Shown here piece after piece: positions 1 through 5,430 of a DNA stretch of 7,069 bases. The number at the start of each line of letters is the position of its first letter. The stretch's first letter is position 1. The translations under genes were made by a program, and so were the position numbers. Origin of the DNA: Halovenus sp. (GTDB lineage Archaea > Halobacteriota > Halobacteria > Halobacteriales > Haloarculaceae). Below the pieces are notes generated by a model. That model was not told the origin of the DNA. It saw nothing but the letters and a program-made list of their open reading frames with translations, and did no database searches. Location of the stretch: NCBI GenBank assembly GCA_028274925.1, contig JAQCNR010000448.1, positions 1-7,069 on the forward strand, in the 5' to 3' direction.

Positions 1-142
1 TCGTCTTTCCGGCCCCGTTCGGACCGAGAAAGCCGAAGAACTCGCCACTCGGGATGGTCATGTCGACGCCGTCGACTGCGACTGTCCCGTCGCTGTAGAC
101 GAGTTCGAGGCCGTCGACGTCGATGGCTGTCTGTGTACTCAT
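1..142 (-). CDS. ABC transporter ATP-binding protein, N-terminal 47 residues (cut by window edge)
   Basis: This is the nucleotide-binding subunit of an ABC transporter, which hydrolyses ATP at the cytoplasmic face to drive a partner permease. Only the first 47 codons are present. They show an N-terminal beta strand region (AIDVDGLELVYSDG), the second strand (VAVDGVDMTIPSGEFFGFLG) and a complete Walker A loop, GPNGAGKT, at residues 40-47. The wording around Walker A resembles the ABC-2/DrrA-type exporters common in haloarchaea, but the signature motif, Walker B and H-loop lie outside the window, so the substrate and direction are unknown. The ATG at 142 is the first possible start: an in-frame stop (TGA on the minus strand) lies at 146-148. 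No good Shine-Dalgarno sequence precedes it. The palindromic AT-rich site at 212-235 is the likely control region. Confidence 0.93.
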   Translation of the reverse strand, partial: MSTQTAIDVDGLELVYSDGTVAVDGVDMTIPSGEFFGFLGPNGAGKT

Positions 143-211
143 GACTCACTACCCGCCCGGATAGCAGCGGGCGACCTCTGCGTGTCGACTGTATCGAAGG
201 TTGGCATAGAC

Positions 212-235
212 ATATTACACAGTCTGTGGTAATAT
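212..235. promoter_or_regulatory. AT-rich near-perfect palindrome upstream of the ABC gene (candidate operator/promoter)
   Basis: The arms ATATTACACAG (212-222) and CTGTGGTAATAT (224-235) are inverted repeats around the T at 223, differing by one extra base. The site lies between the Nudix stop (278) and the ABC start (142), 70 bp from the latter, in a locally AT-rich patch that includes TATA-like sequence. A dimeric regulator could bind here, overlapping the promoter. Its position and symmetry are seen directly; its function is inferred. Confidence 0.5.
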
Positions 236-277
236 ACTTCCAGCTTCGAGGTCTCTGTGCCACTACAGAGGTTGCAG

Positions 278-712
278 TTAGAGCGAGTGGTCAACGCCCT
301 CGAGGAAGTACCGGACGTGAACAAGCGTCTCCGGCGGGAGCTCGTCGGGGTGGACCCACCGGGCGTCGACAATCCCCGCCCGCAGATCTGGGTCGATAGT
401 CGACTGTTGCTGACAGCGGTAGACACGCCACCTCGAGACGGTGTGTTCCGGGCCAGTGTGGGCGTACCACAGTGGCGGGAGCTCCGAGTGGACTGAAACG
501 GTACAACCTAGCTCCTCCCGAAGTTCGCGAGCGAGCCCCTCTGTGGGTGTCTCCTCGGGTTCGACGCCGCCGCCCGGCAGCGTCCAGAAGGGCGTCCCGT
601 CGCTATGGCGTTCCGCGACTAGGAGCAAGCGCTCGCCGGCCGTCAACAGCGCTTTCGCGCTCTCACGGTAGGCCGTTGCTGCGGAAACGGGGGACTCGGG
701 GTTGCCGGACAT
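278..712 (-). CDS. Nudix hydrolase
   Basis: A 144-residue single-domain Nudix protein, the usual size. These enzymes hydrolyse a nucleoside diphosphate linked to another moiety, often to clear damaged or surplus nucleotides. The Nudix box is complete at residues 48-70: G48, E54, then the metal-binding core R62-E63-L64-R65-E66-E67-L68-G69, followed by C70 where a hydrophobic residue is usual. It is preceded by FWTLPGGGVEPEE, which forms the typical entry to the metal-binding helix. Residues 16-35 (RESAKALLTAGERLLLVAER) form the opening strands. The C-terminal part (about 100-144) has no diagnostic substrate motif, so the substrate cannot be named. The ATG at 712 is a reasonable start with a possible TATA element about 33-38 bp upstream. 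It is transcribed in the same direction as the ABC gene, but a 135-bp gap containing a palindrome makes co-transcription uncertain. Confidence 0.93.
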   Translation of the reverse strand: MSGNPESPVSAATAYRESAKALLTAGERLLLVAERHSDGTPFWTLPGGGVEPEETPTEGLARELREELGCTVSVHSELPPLWYAHTGPEHTVSRWRVYRCQQQSTIDPDLRAGIVDARWVHPDELPPETLVHVRYFLEGVDHSL

Positions 713-867
713 GCGATTCTGTTCGGACTATACCTGACAGAGGGCATAAGCTCTCTGGCTGCGGTCGACTACAACCGCCAGCTGTGGTGTTCACTCGTCG
801 GGTGCGTCTGCCCGGTGTATTCGCTGTATCTATTTGTATACACGCTCCACCACACCCGCCCAAGCAG
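713..867. other. Intergenic gap between Nudix and flavoprotein genes
   Basis: I see no convincing gene in these 155 bp. They hold the possible Nudix TATA element near 747 and an AT-rich stretch at 815-843 whose ends, GTGTAT (815-820) and ATACAC (838-843), are inverted repeats separated by 17 bases. This stretch could be an extra promoter, or a terminator region for the flavoprotein gene that ends at 868. Confidence 0.4.
745..750 (-). promoter_or_regulatory. Possible TATA element of the Nudix gene
   Basis: On the minus strand this reads CTTATG, 33-38 bp before the Nudix ATG. That is slightly further than the spacing of the other promoters here, which would allow a leader of a few nucleotides. 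The match to the archaeal TATA consensus is weak. Confidence 0.3.
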
Positions 868-1320
868 TCAGTGGAGGTCAGTGTCACCCTCGCCGAGTAC
901 CATTGCGTGCTCGGGCGGGAAACTGCCGTCGAGCAGTAGCCGCGCCCAGTCCGTCTCGACGGTAAAACGGGTGCTGTGGTCGTGGGTAAGATACGGGCTG
1001 TGGCCGTACTTCTCGACGTACCGGTCGACTGCAGACTCGTCTTCGGTGCCGTCGAGTTCCCGTACCACGCCCTCTAGTTGGAGGTTTCCTGCCGGACCGT
1101 CGACGACGACTGCGACGCGGGGGTTGGCACACAGGTTGTCGTACTTCCGGTAGGTCGTCGAGGTGTTGAAGTAGAGGCTGAAGTCGTCGTCGGCCACGAA
1201 CCGAATCGTCGCCGCCTCGGGCACACCGGTCGGAGACGCTGTCGCGAGCGTACAGCGGTCCGTCTCTCGAAGCAGTGCCCGAGCGCGCTCCGCAGGTGTC
1301 CGGTCGTTACCGTTGGTCAT
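868..1320 (-). CDS. PNPOx-like split-barrel FMN-binding protein
   Basis: A 150-residue protein of the pyridoxamine 5'-phosphate oxidase-like split-barrel superfamily, which binds FMN, F420 or heme as a dimer and acts in redox reactions or stress defence. Evidence is the ordered family pattern: an N-terminal helix (ERARALLRETDRC, 11-23); strands LATASPTGVPEAATIRF (25-41) and SLYFNTST (48-55); the cofactor-phosphate region TYRKYDNLCANPRVAVVV (56-73); and an LQLEG strand (80-84). The C-terminal part (about 95-131) forms the usual helix plus a WARLLLDG strand. No substrate-specific motif marks it as true pyridoxamine oxidase, and the length suits the general stress/unknown-substrate branch. It is divergent from the rubredoxin-like gene at 1412, and the 91-bp gap holds a TATA-like box for each. 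Confidence 0.88.
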   Translation of the reverse strand: MTNGNDRTPAERARALLRETDRCTLATASPTGVPEAATIRFVADDDFSLYFNTSTTYRKYDNLCANPRVAVVVDGPAGNLQLEGVVRELDGTEDESAVDRYVEKYGHSPYLTHDHSTRFTVETDWARLLLDGSFPPEHAMVLGEGDTDLH

Positions 1321-1344
1321 GAGAGAGGAATACGGACGCGTCGA

Positions 1345-1354
1345 GGCTATTGTT
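1345..1354 (-). promoter_or_regulatory. TATA-like element of the flavoprotein gene
   Basis: Minus-strand AACAATAGCC. The ATAG part is 27-30 bp before the ATG at 1320, the spacing expected of a leaderless archaeal transcript. Confidence 0.38.
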
Positions 1355-1380
1355 TGGGGTCGAGACGTGCTGGCGCGAGG

Positions 1381-1387
1381 GTATTTG
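1381..1387 (+). promoter_or_regulatory. TATA-like element of the Cys4 protein gene; helps set its start
   Basis: GTATTTG lies 25-31 bp before the ATG at 1412. This supports a leaderless transcript starting at 1412 rather than the upstream in-frame ATG at 1313, which would sit inside the flavoprotein gene. Confidence 0.42.
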
Positions 1388-1411
1388 TCGAAGGCGAGCG
1401 AACTAGCTGGT

Positions 1412-1765
1412 ATGATTGACGTAACCGTCGAGATTCTGGGCCGCGAGACGGAGGCGAAGTTACGCGGGACCGTCTGGGAGCAAAATCAAGAGTATTACGT
1501 CGTCACGACAGGTGACTCAGAATACCGCGTCGAGGAGTCGGCTATCCTCACCGAGGAACTGCCACCAGTGCCGCGCATCGACAACGGTACTGACCGACAA
1601 ATCGAGGGGACGCTACAGTGTCCAGAGTGTCGGTACACACGAGAGTACGAGGGTCGCTACGAAGGCTGGTTGACCTGCGAGGACTGTGGAGCCAAGTCGG
1701 GTATCGACAAGTGGAAGGCAACGACGCCGGGCCATCACTTCGAGTACATCGTCGACGAGCGGTAG
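1412..1765 (+). CDS. Small rubredoxin-like / zinc-ribbon protein
   Basis: A 117-residue protein of a type often found in haloarchaea without assigned function. The N-terminal half (1-50) is a predicted small beta domain (IDVTVEILGRETEAKLRG, then YYVVTTGDSEYRVEESAIL). After a short linker, residues 66-102 carry a metal-binding knuckle pair: C70-P-E-C73 and, 15 residues on, C89-E-D-C92-G. This could hold Zn as a ribbon or Fe as in rubredoxin; the sequence alone cannot decide. The reading frame extends upstream to an ATG at 1313, but that adds 33 residues overlapping the divergent flavoprotein gene, and the TATA-like box at 1381-1387 fits the ATG at 1412. The gene is convergent with the SDR gene, with 36 bp between their stops. 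An electron-transfer or nucleic-acid role is conjecture. Confidence 0.85.
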   Translation: MIDVTVEILGRETEAKLRGTVWEQNQEYYVVTTGDSEYRVEESAILTEELPPVPRIDNGTDRQIEGTLQCPECRYTREYEGRYEGWLTCEDCGAKSGIDKWKATTPGHHFEYIVDER

Positions 1766-1801
1766 CTGCTGTGTTCGGGAATGACGGCCACGACAGGGAC
1801 T

Positions 1802-2536
1802 TCACTGCTCGACGAGGCGGCCGCCGTCGACGGAAATATTCTCGCCGCTGATGTAGCCGGCCTCCGAAGAGAGGAAAAACAGAATCGGGGCGGCCAGGTC
1901 GTCGAACGACGCCGCACGACCACGAGGGAACGTCGAGACGTCTGAGACGGTGTTCTCGACGGCGAAGGGAGACACCGCGTTGACTGTGATGCTGTCGTCC
2001 TGGGTATCGCCGGCGAGCATCCGGGTGAACATCAACACGCCAGTCTTCGCGACGAAGTACGGGAAGTTCACTGGCGCGGCGTGCATCCGGTCGCTGTCGG
2101 CGAAGCCGATGTTGACGATTCGGCCCCACTCTTGGCTCCGCATCCCGGAAAGTGCCCGCCGCGAGCACAGCACGGTGCCGTAGAACGTGCTTTCGACGAC
2201 GCTACGCCAAGCGTCCCACTCGATGTCCTCCCAATGGCGAGCGTCGAAGTTGCCGACGTTGTTGACGAGTACGTCAACCTGCCCGAGGTCGGACTCGATA
2301 TTGTCGAACATTGTATCGACCGACTCCGGGTCCGTGATATCGGCCTGGACCGTCGTCGCCTCGACACCGGCCTCGCGGGCCTCCTGTGCGGTCGCGGCCG
2401 CCTCGGCCTCGCTGCTGCGGTAGTGGACTGCAACGTCCGCGCCGCAGTCGGCGATGCGGAGCAACAGTTCGCGGCCGACGCGTGTCGCACTGCCGGTAAC
2501 GAGCGCTGTCCGGCCGTTCAGGTCTGGTGTTGCCAT
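1802..2536 (-). CDS. SDR family oxidoreductase, pteridine-reductase-like
   Basis: A 244-residue classical short-chain dehydrogenase/reductase, an NAD(P)H-dependent cytoplasmic enzyme. The nucleotide-binding motif is TGSATRVG (14-21), with Arg in place of the usual middle Gly, as in pteridine reductases (TGxxxRxG). HYRSSEAEA (38-46) after the second strand resembles the NADPH-phosphate-binding loop of that group. NNVG (92-95) is the NNAG variant. The active site has Y160 and K164 (YFVAK), and the residue 13 before the Tyr is D147 rather than Ser, matching the Asp-Tyr-Lys triad of PTR1. The C-terminal ISGENISVDGG is a standard SDR ending. A reduced pterin or folate substrate is therefore plausible, but FabG-like use cannot be excluded. 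The start at 2536 is chosen over an in-frame ATG at 2572 because the TATA box at 2560-2566 lies inside that extension. Confidence 0.9.
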   Translation of the reverse strand: MATPDLNGRTALVTGSATRVGRELLLRIADCGADVAVHYRSSEAEAAATAQEAREAGVEATTVQADITDPESVDTMFDNIESDLGQVDVLVNNVGNFDARHWEDIEWDAWRSVVESTFYGTVLCSRRALSGMRSQEWGRIVNIGFADSDRMHAAPVNFPYFVAKTGVLMFTRMLAGDTQDDSITVNAVSPFAVENTVSDVSTFPRGRAASFDDLAAPILFFLSSEAGYISGENISVDGGRLVEQ

Positions 2537-2559
2537 ACGTCTACAAGAGACCGGAATCG

Positions 2560-2566
2560 CATAAAC
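2560..2566 (-). promoter_or_regulatory. TATA box of the SDR gene; decides its start
   Basis: Minus-strand GTTTATG, 24-30 bp before the ATG at 2536. This is a good archaeal TATA match at leaderless spacing. It lies inside the longer in-frame extension (ATG at 2572), which argues against that start. Confidence 0.52.
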
Positions 2567-2685
2567 CCACACCGAACGGAGCCGCCACTCGACGGCTCAC
2601 CGAAGACGGGCGTGGCAGTCTCAACGCCGCCGGCGACCGAGTCGGCGCGCGCTGGCGGCGTGTAATCGGTGGTGGAACGGCGCTC

Positions 2686-3096
2686 TCAGCCGACGCCTTC
2701 GGGGACGATTGTGACCGGGACGGCGGCTTCCTGTGCGACGGTGAATCCAGTGTGTCCCTCCCGGAGTGTCTGCAGTCGGTCTTTCGAGCGATAGCCGAGG
2801 ACGATGTGGTCGATATCGACGCGCTCTGCGAGTTCCAGCAACTGCTTCCCGACGGCTGTCCCCTCGCGGAATCCGCTCCTGTCGAGGTGGTCTAAGCTCA
2901 CCTCGACGGGCACGTCGACAGTCGAGAGATACGACTGCAGGTCGTTCCGAAAGGCTCGTTCGTCTCCGGAGGCCGAATCGGTCTCCGTAATGTGGGTCAC
3001 GACGAGTTGCTGGCCCAGACCGGCGGCCAGTTGCACGGCCACGTCGAGAACCGTCTCGTACTGGTCGTCGTCTGAGACTGCAACGAGGACACTCAT
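2686..3096 (-). CDS. UspA-family universal stress protein
   Basis: A 136-residue single-domain universal stress protein with a Rossmann-like fold, normally a cytoplasmic dimer. It opens with MSVLVAVSDDDQYETVLDVA (1-20), the usual first strand and helix, followed by LVVTHITE (31-38). HIVLGYRSKDR (97-107) and VAQEAAVPVTIVPEG (120-134) form the C-terminal core. The ATP-binding pattern G-x2-G-x9-G-S is degenerate: G101 is present but the second Gly is S104, and G114 is followed by His. Nucleotide binding may therefore be weak or absent. The RSKDR signature resembles a haloarchaeal subgroup in my recollection. The frame is open upstream to 3288, but the TATA box at 3119-3125 fixes the ATG at 3096. 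It stands alone, 149 bp from the SDR start. Confidence 0.9.
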   Translation of the reverse strand: MSVLVAVSDDDQYETVLDVAVQLAAGLGQQLVVTHITETDSASGDERAFRNDLQSYLSTVDVPVEVSLDHLDRSGFREGTAVGKQLLELAERVDIDHIVLGYRSKDRLQTLREGHTGFTVAQEAAVPVTIVPEGVG

Positions 3097-3118
3097 GACA
3101 TTGTATTGGGGTAGACTG

Positions 3119-3125
3119 TATAATA
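3119..3125 (-). promoter_or_regulatory. TATA box of the uspA-like gene
   Basis: Minus-strand TATTATA, 23-29 bp before the ATG at 3096. It is the best TATA match in the window and implies a leaderless transcript. Confidence 0.55.
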
Positions 3126-3139
3126 GCTGACGCCGGTGA

Positions 3140-3241
3140 GTCGGCCACTGGGCCCTCAGCGAGAAACAGGAGGGACTCGTCGGGAGCGTCGCCGAACAGG
3201 TCGTCGACAAGGCAAACGTTCCGGTCACCGTCGTTAGGTAG
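3140..3241 (+). pseudogene. C-terminal remnant of a second UspA gene
   Basis: This plus-strand frame is open from just after a TGA at 3137-3139 to a TAG at 3239-3241 (33 codons) and has no plausible start. Its translation includes GLVGSVAEQVV and then ANVPVTVVR immediately before the stop, which is the standard C-terminus of a universal stress protein. It keeps the GSV part of the ATP-binding motif that the intact neighbour lacks, so it came from a different, canonical paralogue and is not a copy of the neighbour. The 5' part is missing: upstream lies the promoter of the intact minus-strand uspA-like gene. The most likely reading is a truncated gene left by a deletion or rearrangement. Alternatively a frameshifted copy could continue upstream, but I found no convincing continuation. 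Confidence 0.72.
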
Positions 3242-3276
3242 GGCCGACACTGGGCGCGAAGTCGCCCAGCACGGCC
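3242..3276. repeat. Strong two-step hairpin between the uspA remnant and the P450 gene (candidate terminator)
   Basis: The outer stem GGCCG (3242-3246) pairs with CGGCC (3272-3276). The inner stem CTGGGCG (3250-3256) pairs with CGCCCAG (3263-3269) around the loop CGAAGT. It begins right after the stop of the uspA remnant and sits 9 bp downstream of the P450 stop at 3285. It could act as a 3'-end structure for either strand. There is no adjacent T-tract, which archaeal termination usually needs, so the role is uncertain. Confidence 0.6.
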
Positions 3277-3284
3277 ACGTGGAG

Positions 3285-4610
3285 TCACCCGCGCGTCCTC
3301 ACGGTCGCTTCGACCGGTCTCGAGGGGCGAAGGGTGACGCTCGGCTGGAGGTCCAGTTGCTTACGGTCGACAGAAACGTCGAATTCCTGCAGGACGTGTG
3401 CGAGGGTGAACTGCGCCTCGGTCAGCGCAATCTGTTTGCCGATACAGACCCGGGGGCCGCTGCCAAAGGGGAAATAGGAGTCGTTGCTCCGGGAGGCCTC
3501 ACCAGCCCACCGGTCTGGTCGGAACTGCAGCGGGTCGGACCAGACGCGGCTATCGCGATGATGGGCATACGGCGACATGAGCAGGAATTCCCCAGCGTCG
3601 ATGGAGGCACCAGCGAGTTCGGTGTCGGTTCGGGCCTCCCGAGAGAGATTCCACACCGCGGGCGTCAATCGGAGCGTTTCCCGGACGACTCGCTCGGTAA
3701 GCGTCAACTCCGAGAGGTCACCCCACGTTGGTGGGTCGCCGCCGAGCACTGTCTGGGCTTCCTCGGCGACACGCTCTCGAATGTTCGGGTGTTGTGAGAG
3801 CCAGTAGAACGCGTAGGTGATTGTCAGCGCTGTCGTCTCCTGGCCCCCCGTCATGAACAGTACAGCCTCGTCGATGAGTTCGTTCTCGGAGAGTTCGATT
3901 TCGGGGTCGGCTTGCGCGTCCATCAGCGCAGTAATCATATCCGTAGGTGGGTCTGGATGGTCGCGGTGCCAGTCGACGAACTCCTCGGCAACGCCTTCGA
4001 GTACCTCGTCAGCGGCCTCGAACTCCTCGGAGGGGCCGGGCTGGAGGCGCTCTGGCAGGACCACGTCGGTGAGACTTGGCTCGAACTCCTCGGAAAACGT
4101 CGCCAGCGCGTTGTGGACCGCCGTTGCCTGCTCGCGGCCAGTGTCACGGCTGAACAGCGACTGCGTGATGACTCGCATCGTCAATACCGACAGTTCCTCG
4201 TGCAGGTCGAGAGTCCCGTCTTCGGGCCAGTCGGCGAGCATCTCCGTCACCGTCTCGCTTGCAATATCGGCGTACGTCGAGAGGTTCCCGCCAACGAACT
4301 CCGGTTGGAGCACAGAACGTTGCTGTTCCCAGAGCATGCCATCACTGGACACTAACCCCTGCCGCTGCTGTGCTTCAGGGCCAACAGCGGGCCGGCGGAA
4401 CTGCTCTCGTTGTGCCAGAATCTCGTGAACGAGTTCCGGGTCGAGAACGACAGTAAATCGCTGGCCGACCGGTGGGTCGAGTCTCACGAGCGGGTACTGC
4501 CCGCCGTATGCCTCCTGCAACCCAGTGAGGACGCGCAACGGGTCGTCGGTGAACCGCGACATGTTACCGATCACAGGCGGCCCTGCGGGTTCGTGAACGG
4601 TGTCGCTCAT
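3285..4610 (-). CDS. Cytochrome P450
   Basis: A full-length 441-residue soluble P450, a heme-thiolate monooxygenase that inserts one oxygen atom from O2 into a hydrophobic substrate using electrons from a redox partner. All landmarks are in order: C-helix W94-x3-R98 (WEQQR); I-helix oxygen-activating motif GGQETT (255-260); K-helix E311-T-L-R314; FRPDRW (363-368), the PERF-like loop; and the heme loop PFGSGPRVCIG (381-391) with the axial Cys at 389. There is no N-terminal membrane anchor, as expected for a prokaryotic P450. Haloarchaeal P450s are known, but I cannot assign a CYP family or substrate. No ferredoxin or reductase gene is adjacent. The ATG at 4610 has a TATA-like box 23-29 bp upstream. 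It is divergent from the chimeric gene at 4709. Confidence 0.96.
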   Translation of the reverse strand: MSDTVHEPAGPPVIGNMSRFTDDPLRVLTGLQEAYGGQYPLVRLDPPVGQRFTVVLDPELVHEILAQREQFRRPAVGPEAQQRQGLVSSDGMLWEQQRSVLQPEFVGGNLSTYADIASETVTEMLADWPEDGTLDLHEELSVLTMRVITQSLFSRDTGREQATAVHNALATFSEEFEPSLTDVVLPERLQPGPSEEFEAADEVLEGVAEEFVDWHRDHPDPPTDMITALMDAQADPEIELSENELIDEAVLFMTGGQETTALTITYAFYWLSQHPNIRERVAEEAQTVLGGDPPTWGDLSELTLTERVVRETLRLTPAVWNLSREARTDTELAGASIDAGEFLLMSPYAHHRDSRVWSDPLQFRPDRWAGEASRSNDSYFPFGSGPRVCIGKQIALTEAQFTLAHVLQEFDVSVDRKQLDLQPSVTLRPSRPVEATVRTRG

Positions 4611-4632
4611 GGCCAGTGATACGATTCCACAG

Positions 4633-4639
4633 CAATATG
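4633..4639 (-). promoter_or_regulatory. TATA-like element of the P450 gene
   Basis: Minus-strand CATATTG, 23-29 bp before the P450 ATG at 4610. The same bases lie about 27 bp before a plus-strand GTG at 4664 that is in frame with the chimeric gene, so the element could serve both directions. Confidence 0.42.
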
Positions 4640-4708
4640 TGTTCCGTCGATTTGACAGGGTAGGTGCTGCCAGTCACAGAATGGTCCGCTCTGTCGGTAA
4701 AGAGAGCG

Positions 4709-5422
4709 ATGGTATTACAACCCGGCGCGCTGACTGCCAGCCTGTTGGAGGGTGCCCTCTGGTACGTGCTGACGGGAACGCGGGGCGGGACGAATCGCGT
4801 CCGCCTGTTGCGCGCGCTGGACAAGCGCCCTCGGAACGCGAACCAACTGGCTGACGACCTCGATCTGGACTACAAGACAGTTCGGCACCACCTCGACGTG
4901 CTCGTCGAGAACTCCACCGGTGACACGGTCGTCGTCGACACGGTGACGCTACACAACGGCGGCTTCGTGACAGTTCACGACAGTTCGCTGCACAACGGCG
5001 GCGTCATCGGAAGTATCCGCGGCACGAGCGAGTCCCTCGCGCCGGGAACGCACGAAACCGTCGAAATCACGCTTGACGACCCACTCAAAGAGGACGACAC
5101 CATCTTCGCGATGGCACACCTCGACACGAACGGCAACCAGATGTACGACTTCGTCACGAGCGAGGGCAGTGCTGACGGACCGTACGTCGTCGCTGGCGCG
5201 CCAGTGATGGACAGCTTCGACGTGTCGGCTGTCGATGACGAAATGGACGGCGAAGACGACGAGATGGATAGTGAAGACGACGAGATGGACGATGAGAACG
5301 ATGGAACGAACGGAGAGAACGCCTCCGGCAGCGCCGACGACGGCGGGCCTGAATTCGGCGTCCTCGCGGCAGTCATCGCGGTACTCGGTGCTAGCTTCAT
5401 CGCGCTGCGCCGTCGCAACTAA
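4709..5422 (+). CDS. Chimeric protein: winged-helix DNA-binding module fused to a DUF7282-like surface domain with acidic repeat and CTERM tail
   Basis: This 237-residue protein joins two kinds of protein rarely seen together. Residues 1-68 match the N-terminal part of haloarchaeal ArsR-like winged-helix regulators: an LLEGALWYVLTG helix, then RVRLLRALDKRPRNANQLA and the recognition helix region DLDYKTVRHHLDVLVEN. At about residues 69-72 this changes to a secreted-type beta domain (73-172; VDTVTLHNGGFVTVHDSS, then HLDTNGNQMYDFVT), which I recognise as DUF7282-like. There follow an acidic heptad repeat (176-203), an Asn/Ser-rich linker, and a C-terminal tripartite signal: PEF, a hydrophobic segment (about 217-233) and a terminal RRRN. 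No Sec or Tat signal peptide is present. The winged-helix part is cut short and the surface domain lacks its own export signal, which suggests deletion fusion. The frame is also open from a GTG at 4664; ATG 4709 is preferred by family resemblance. Product function is doubtful. Confidence 0.82.
   Translation: MVLQPGALTASLLEGALWYVLTGTRGGTNRVRLLRALDKRPRNANQLADDLDLDYKTVRHHLDVLVENSTGDTVVVDTVTLHNGGFVTVHDSSLHNGGVIGSIRGTSESLAPGTHETVEITLDDPLKEDDTIFAMAHLDTNGNQMYDFVTSEGSADGPYVVAGAPVMDSFDVSAVDDEMDGEDDEMDSEDDEMDDENDGTNGENASGSADDGGPEFGVLAAVIAVLGASFIALRRRN
5234..5317 (+). repeat. Acidic heptad tandem repeat (21-bp unit, about four copies)
   Basis: The units DDEMDGE (5234-5254), DDEMDSE (5255-5275) and DDEMDDE (5276-5296) are followed by a decayed fourth, NDGTNGE (5297-5317). 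They form an acidic stalk between the surface domain and the C-terminal anchor. The close DNA similarity of the first three copies suggests recent slippage expansion. Confidence 0.85.
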
Positions 5423-5430
5423 CGACGCGC

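Noticed and set aside
663..887. A 74-codon minus-strand frame spanning the gap between the Nudix and flavoprotein genes
   Set aside because: It overlaps both genes, has a Cys/Arg-rich composition unlike haloarchaeal proteins, and shows no recognisable motif; it is probably a GC-rich shadow frame.
1313..1411. N-terminal 33-residue extension of the Cys4 protein
   Set aside because: It would start inside the divergent flavoprotein gene, lacks family resemblance, and the TATA-like box at 1381-1387 fits the downstream ATG.
2537..2685. Possible small gene between the SDR and uspA-like genes
   Set aside because: Apart from the SDR TATA box near 2563, I see only GC-rich sequence with weak inverted repeats and no supported frame.
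3097..3111. Plus-strand bases encoding DIVLG, resembling the UspA DLIVLG strand, just before the uspA remnant
   Set aside because: It is in a different frame from the remnant, is followed at once by a stop, and overlaps the 5' leader/promoter of the minus-strand gene; five residues can match by chance.
3817..4428. Plus-strand 203-codon Ser-rich frame opposite the P450 gene
   Set aside because: It is antisense to a clearly coding P450 and has low-complexity Ser composition and no motif.
5234..5317. Possible CRISPR-like or other DNA-level tandem array
   Set aside because: The 21-bp units are contiguous, in frame and coding for an acidic stalk; there are no spacers.
4975..5418. Long minus-strand Ser-rich frame opposite the chimeric gene
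   Set aside because: It is the mirror of the acidic GAC/GAG-rich repeat region; its Ser runs come from the complement of Asp/Glu codons.
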